This document shows positions 61,247 through 64,000 of a DNA stretch of 64,000 bases, in pieces (the stretch's first letter is position 1; the number at the start of each line of letters is the position of its first letter). This DNA comes from Deltaproteobacteria bacterium (lineage in GTDB: Bacteria > Myxococcota_A > UBA9160 > JAJDAL01), in NCBI GenBank assembly GCA_029261875.1, contig JAJDAL010000028.1:1-64000 (forward strand). Direction: 5' to 3'. The translations under genes and the position numbers were made by a program. The notes below the pieces were generated by a model. That model saw nothing but the letters and a program-made list of their open reading frames with translations. It searched no databases and was not told where the DNA came from.

Positions 61247-62806
61247 CTACGGGCGATGCCCGCGGCTTTTGGGGCCTAGGTTTTGGCAAACGATGTCGTG
61301 GGCGCGGCGCGCCCAATCCACGAGCAGGGGACGCGTCTCTCTTGGGTCGATGATTTCTTCGATCCCGAAGGCCTCGGCGGTGAGCAGGGGCGAGCGCATG
61401 GAGGCGTATTTGGCTTCGAGCTCCGCGCGCAGGGCCTCCGGGTCGTCGGACGCTTCGAGTTGGCGCCGGTAGGCGGCTTCGACGCCGCCCTCGATGGGGA
61501 GTGAGCCCCACTCGCCCGAGGGCCAGGCGTAGCGCAGGTTCAAGCGATGGTGGGCGCCGTGTCCCGCTCCCGCGACGCCGTAGGCCTTGCGCACGAGAAT
61601 CGAAACCCAGGGAACCGAGGCCTGGTAGACGGCAGTCAGGGCGCGCACGCCGGAACGGATGGTGCCGCGTTTCTCGGCCTCGACGCCGATCAGAAAACCG
61701 GGATTGTCGACGAAGTTCACCACCGGGAGGTGAAACGTGTCGCACAGGTCGATGAATCGGACCATCTTGTCTGCGGCTGCGTCGTCGATGGAGCCGGCGC
61801 GCTGGGTGGGATCGTTGGCCATGACGCCCACCGGGATTCCGTCGATCCGCGCCAGGTGCGTCGTCAGCGCGCGTCCGAAATAGCGTCCGATTTCGAAACG
61901 GGAACCGAGGTCGAGTACCAGGTCGAGCAGGGTTCGCACGTCGTAGACCTTGCGTCGATCGCGGGGCACGAAGGAGAGCAGCGCTTCTTCCCGGCGCTCG
62001 GGATCGTCTTCGCTCGGGCGGCGCGGTGGGACTTCGAAGACGGACGCTGGTAGATAGGACAACACGCGGCGAATCTGCGCGAGGGCGTCGTCTTCGTCGC
62101 TGGCTTCGTTGTCCACGGCCCCGCTGCCGCGGGCATGAATGTGGGAGCCGCCCAGATCTTCCTTCTCGATGTCGCGACCGAAGGCGCGCCGCACCACCGG
62201 TGGGCCCGCGACGAACAGCTGGCTCGTTCCTCGCACCATCACCGAGAAATGCGAGGCCGCGACGCGCGCGGCACCGAGTCCCGCCACGGGTCCGAGGGCC
62301 GCGGCAATGACGGGAACCGTCGAGAGTAGCTCCACGGAGACGTCCCAGTCCGGCAGATACGGGACGTAGGAACGCCGAATGGTGCTCTGTTGTTTGACGC
62401 TCCCGCCGCCGCCGGTTCCGTCCACGAGACGCACGAGGGGCAGTCGCAGGTCGCGGGCCGCTTTCTCCGCCCAGCCCATTTTATTCCCGATCGCGCCGTC
62501 CGCGGCTCCGCCGCGAACCGTGAAGTCATCGCCACCGACGATGACGCCGCGTCCCGCGATGCTCCCGCGACCGCAGACGAAATTCGATGGACGAAAGGCT
62601 TTGAGTTGGCCCGCCTCGTCGTATTCCGCGGCGCCAGCGAGGACCCCGGTCTCGTGGAAGCTCCCGGGGTCGAGCAAGCGGTCGATGCGTTCGCGGACCG
62701 TGAGTCGGCCGGCCTCGCGCGCGCGCGCCACGCGTTCGGGGCCCCCCATTTCCTGGGCGAGCTCGCGGCGGCGCTCCAGTTCCTCGAGTTCCGGTTTCCA
62801 GGACAT
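61247..62806 (-). CDS. Acyl-CoA carboxylase carboxyltransferase subunit (PccB/MccB-like)
   Basis: 519 residues, the usual length for propionyl/methylcrotonyl-CoA carboxylase beta subunits. Crotonase-fold halves: N-terminal LLDPGSFHETG, GGDDFTVRGGAADGAIGNKM (acyl-CoA site), ATVPVIAAALGPVAGLGAAR-like segment, and C-terminal FGRALTTHLARIDGIPVGVMA, VNFVDNPGFLIGVEAEKRG, VRKAYGVAGAGHGAHH and WPSGEWGSLPIEGGVEAAY. Transfers CO2 from carboxybiotin to an acyl-CoA. The biotin carboxylase/BCCP subunit is not adjacent. Start ATG 62806; the next gene upstream ends 18 bp away. Confidence 0.92.
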   Translation of the reverse strand: MSWKPELEELERRRELAQEMGGPERVARAREAGRLTVRERIDRLLDPGSFHETGVLAGAAEYDEAGQLKAFRPSNFVCGRGSIAGRGVIVGGDDFTVRGGAADGAIGNKMGWAEKAARDLRLPLVRLVDGTGGGGSVKQQSTIRRSYVPYLPDWDVSVELLSTVPVIAAALGPVAGLGAARVAASHFSVMVRGTSQLFVAGPPVVRRAFGRDIEKEDLGGSHIHARGSGAVDNEASDEDDALAQIRRVLSYLPASVFEVPPRRPSEDDPERREEALLSFVPRDRRKVYDVRTLLDLVLDLGSRFEIGRYFGRALTTHLARIDGIPVGVMANDPTQRAGSIDDAAADKMVRFIDLCDTFHLPVVNFVDNPGFLIGVEAEKRGTIRSGVRALTAVYQASVPWVSILVRKAYGVAGAGHGAHHRLNLRYAWPSGEWGSLPIEGGVEAAYRRQLEASDDPEALRAELEAKYASMRSPLLTAEAFGIEEIIDPRETRPLLVDWARRAHDIVCQNLGPKSRGHRP

Positions 62807-62824
62807 GGCGGGATTCTAACGGCT

Positions 62825-63478
62825 CTAGCTGGTCCTGGCGGATGGCGCAACGAGGCCCGCAGACATGACGAGCTTGAATGCGTCTTCGACCGAAAGGTCG
62901 ACATCGATGATTTCATCCTCGGGGATCAAGAGGTAGAAGCCCGAGGTGGGATTCGGCGTGGTGGGGACGAAGCAGTTGATGGAGCGCGGGGGAACGGACC
63001 GAGCCAGGATCGCTGCAGCGGGACCCGTGGTGAACGCAATGGCGAAGATCCCTTTGCGCGGGTACTCGATCAAGACCACGCGGCGAAATCGACTCTGGGC
63101 ACTCGATTGAAAGATTGCTTCGGCGAGTTGCTTGACGGCGCCGTAGATGCTGCGAGCGACCGGGACGCGGCCGAGCAAGCGCTCCCAGGCGCGAACGAAC
63201 TCACCCCCGAGGAAGTGCCGCGCGATGATTCCGAGCAGGATGATGCCGATGAAGATGACCAACAGGGAGAACAAGCTCCCCAGCACGGGAATGATGGGGA
63301 CGTCTTGCTTGGGAACACCCTGCCACCAGCCGATGATGGTCGGAAGAAAGCCGTCGAGCAGACCGACGATCCAAATGACGAACCAGATGGTGATTCCGAT
63401 GGGAGCGAACGCCAGCATCCCGGCGACGAAGTAGCGCCGCGTGGCATCCCTCATGAATTGGTAGGCGCGTCGGATCAC
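62825..63478 (-). CDS. DUF502 family membrane protein
   Basis: 217 residues from GTG 63478 (an ATG at 63454 is an alternative). Two or three membrane segments (FVAGMLAFAPIGITIWFVIW; LLVIFIGIILLGIIARHFLG), then a soluble domain with VVLIEYPRKGIFAIAFTTG, FVPTTPNPTSGFYLLIPEDE and VSVEDAFKLVMSAGLV-like C-terminus, which define DUF502. Function unknown; plant and bacterial homologues (LIKE COV) are involved in vascular or membrane organisation. It is codirectional with the carboxyltransferase operon, 18 bp upstream of it. Confidence 0.92.
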   Translation of the reverse strand: MIRRAYQFMRDATRRYFVAGMLAFAPIGITIWFVIWIVGLLDGFLPTIIGWWQGVPKQDVPIIPVLGSLFSLLVIFIGIILLGIIARHFLGGEFVRAWERLLGRVPVARSIYGAVKQLAEAIFQSSAQSRFRRVVLIEYPRKGIFAIAFTTGPAAAILARSVPPRSINCFVPTTPNPTSGFYLLIPEDEIIDVDLSVEDAFKLVMSAGLVAPSARTS

Positions 63479-63519
63479 GTTGCTGCTATAGCAGTTGTGG
63501 CGGCCCGTTGCAGCGCGGG

Positions 63520-64000
63520 TCAGCCCGCGTCGCGCGAGCCGAGTTCGATGGCCGAAAGCAGGGTCTCGCGCGTGACCGCGCCTACGATTCGGCCTCCCTC
63601 CAGGATCGGGATCTGGTTGGTTTGCTGGCGCCCCATTTCGACGACCAAGTCCCTGACGGGTGCGTCGGGCGACGCGGTAAGGACCTGGTCCATGGGGGTG
63701 GCGATGCTTTCGATCCGGGTGGTCGCTGCCAGCGAAGCCGACACCTTTCGGACGTCGGTCAAGGTCACCAATCCGAGGGGCCGGTCTCCGTGTTCCACGA
63801 TGGCCCAGCGTTGGCCCCGCATGACCCGATCGCGCGTGAAGTCTTCGACGGAAGCACCGGCTTCGATGCGCGCGACGGACAGGGCCATGACGTCGCGCGC
63901 ACACAGGCCGTGAAGGCTCTGGTCCACTTTCGCTTGCCGAATTGCCGCCGCGGATGCGGAATAGAGGAACCATCCGATGAAGCCGAGCCAGATACCCGCC
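63520..64000 (-). CDS. Site-2 protease family protein, C-terminal part with CBS domains
   Basis: The gene continues beyond the window, so its N-terminus is not seen. At the edge the frame reads GIWLGFIGWFLYSASAAAIRQ, the last membrane segment pattern of Rip3-type M50 metalloproteases, followed by two CBS motifs: ARDVMALSVARIEAGASVED ... GLVTLTDVRKV, and IESIATPMDQVLTASPDAP ... GGRIVGAVTRETLL. A GTG at 63927 is probably only an internal codon. CBS domains would sense an adenine nucleotide and gate intramembrane proteolysis. Confidence 0.85.
   Translation of the reverse strand, partial: AGIWLGFIGWFLYSASAAAIRQAKVDQSLHGLCARDVMALSVARIEAGASVEDFTRDRVMRGQRWAIVEHGDRPLGLVTLTDVRKVSASLAATTRIESIATPMDQVLTASPDAPVRDLVVEMGRQQTNQIPILEGGRIVGAVTRETLLSAIELGSRDAG

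Overview
The window comes from a GC-rich, Gram-negative bacterium. Evidence for this is a PEP-CTERM protein, several lipoproteins with lipoboxes, two OmpA-type peptidoglycan-binding domains, a DUF4215-type cysteine repeat and an N-terminal Cys-rich repeat typical of large secreted proteins of the former Deltaproteobacteria. The best guess is the Myxococcota / Binatota-like part of the tree, but no rRNA or marker gene fixes this. GTG and TTG starts are common and many neighbours overlap by 4 nt (ATGA or GTGA). No tRNA, rRNA, CRISPR array, insertion sequence or phage gene was seen.

Layout: 2-4627, a tightly coupled catabolic operon (2-hydroxyacid dehydrogenase, TIM-barrel isomerase, Old Yellow Enzyme, DHDPS-like aldolase). 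4711-8890, PEP-CTERM protein, histidine kinase/response regulator pair and a methyltransferase. 8902-12457, a divergon: HCCA-isomerase-like, luciferase-like oxidoreductase and GST on one side; an HxlR regulator and an iodothyronine-deiodinase-like SELENOPROTEIN with an in-frame TGA and a SECIS-like hairpin on the other. 12451-21869, secreted and envelope proteins, a diguanylate cyclase with GAF domain. 21897-31490, a PqqD / HPr-kinase-like / B2-protease / nucleotidyltransferase / glycosyltransferase / flippase / sulfotransferase cluster with a divergent GT4-GT2 fusion; it lacks a recognisable precursor peptide or cyclase. 31597-43992, envelope, transport and housekeeping genes (VWA-OmpA lipoprotein, YihY, HerA-like ATPase, MscL, DUF4197, GST, M23-like peptidase, AI-2E family permease). 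44053-48399, NHEJ repair (Ku and divergent LigD) next to a MerR-TPR regulator. 48406-58409, START protein, NYN nuclease, DsbA-like thiol oxidoreductase with a long structured leader, lipase maturation factor, pyruvate kinase, exonuclease III, trypsin-like protease, and a lytic transglycosylase under a GEMM-I riboswitch. 58484-64000, larE-ilvD, an acyl-CoA carboxyltransferase with a small partner, DUF502, and the C-terminus of a site-2 protease.

The most notable items are the selenocysteine-containing deiodinase-like protein embedded in a thiol/xenobiotic redox divergon with twin GTTC-N7-GAAC operators; a GEMM-I riboswitch whose ligand-contacting position reads A rather than G (the change known to shift specificity from c-di-GMP to 3',3'-cGAMP) and whose closing stem covers the Shine-Dalgarno sequence; and the PqqD/HPr-kinase-like envelope-polymer cluster, in which the PqqD protein carries a leader-like tail. 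Nucleotide second-messenger signalling is therefore represented both by a maker (GGDEF protein with intact active site and I-site) and by an RNA sensor.
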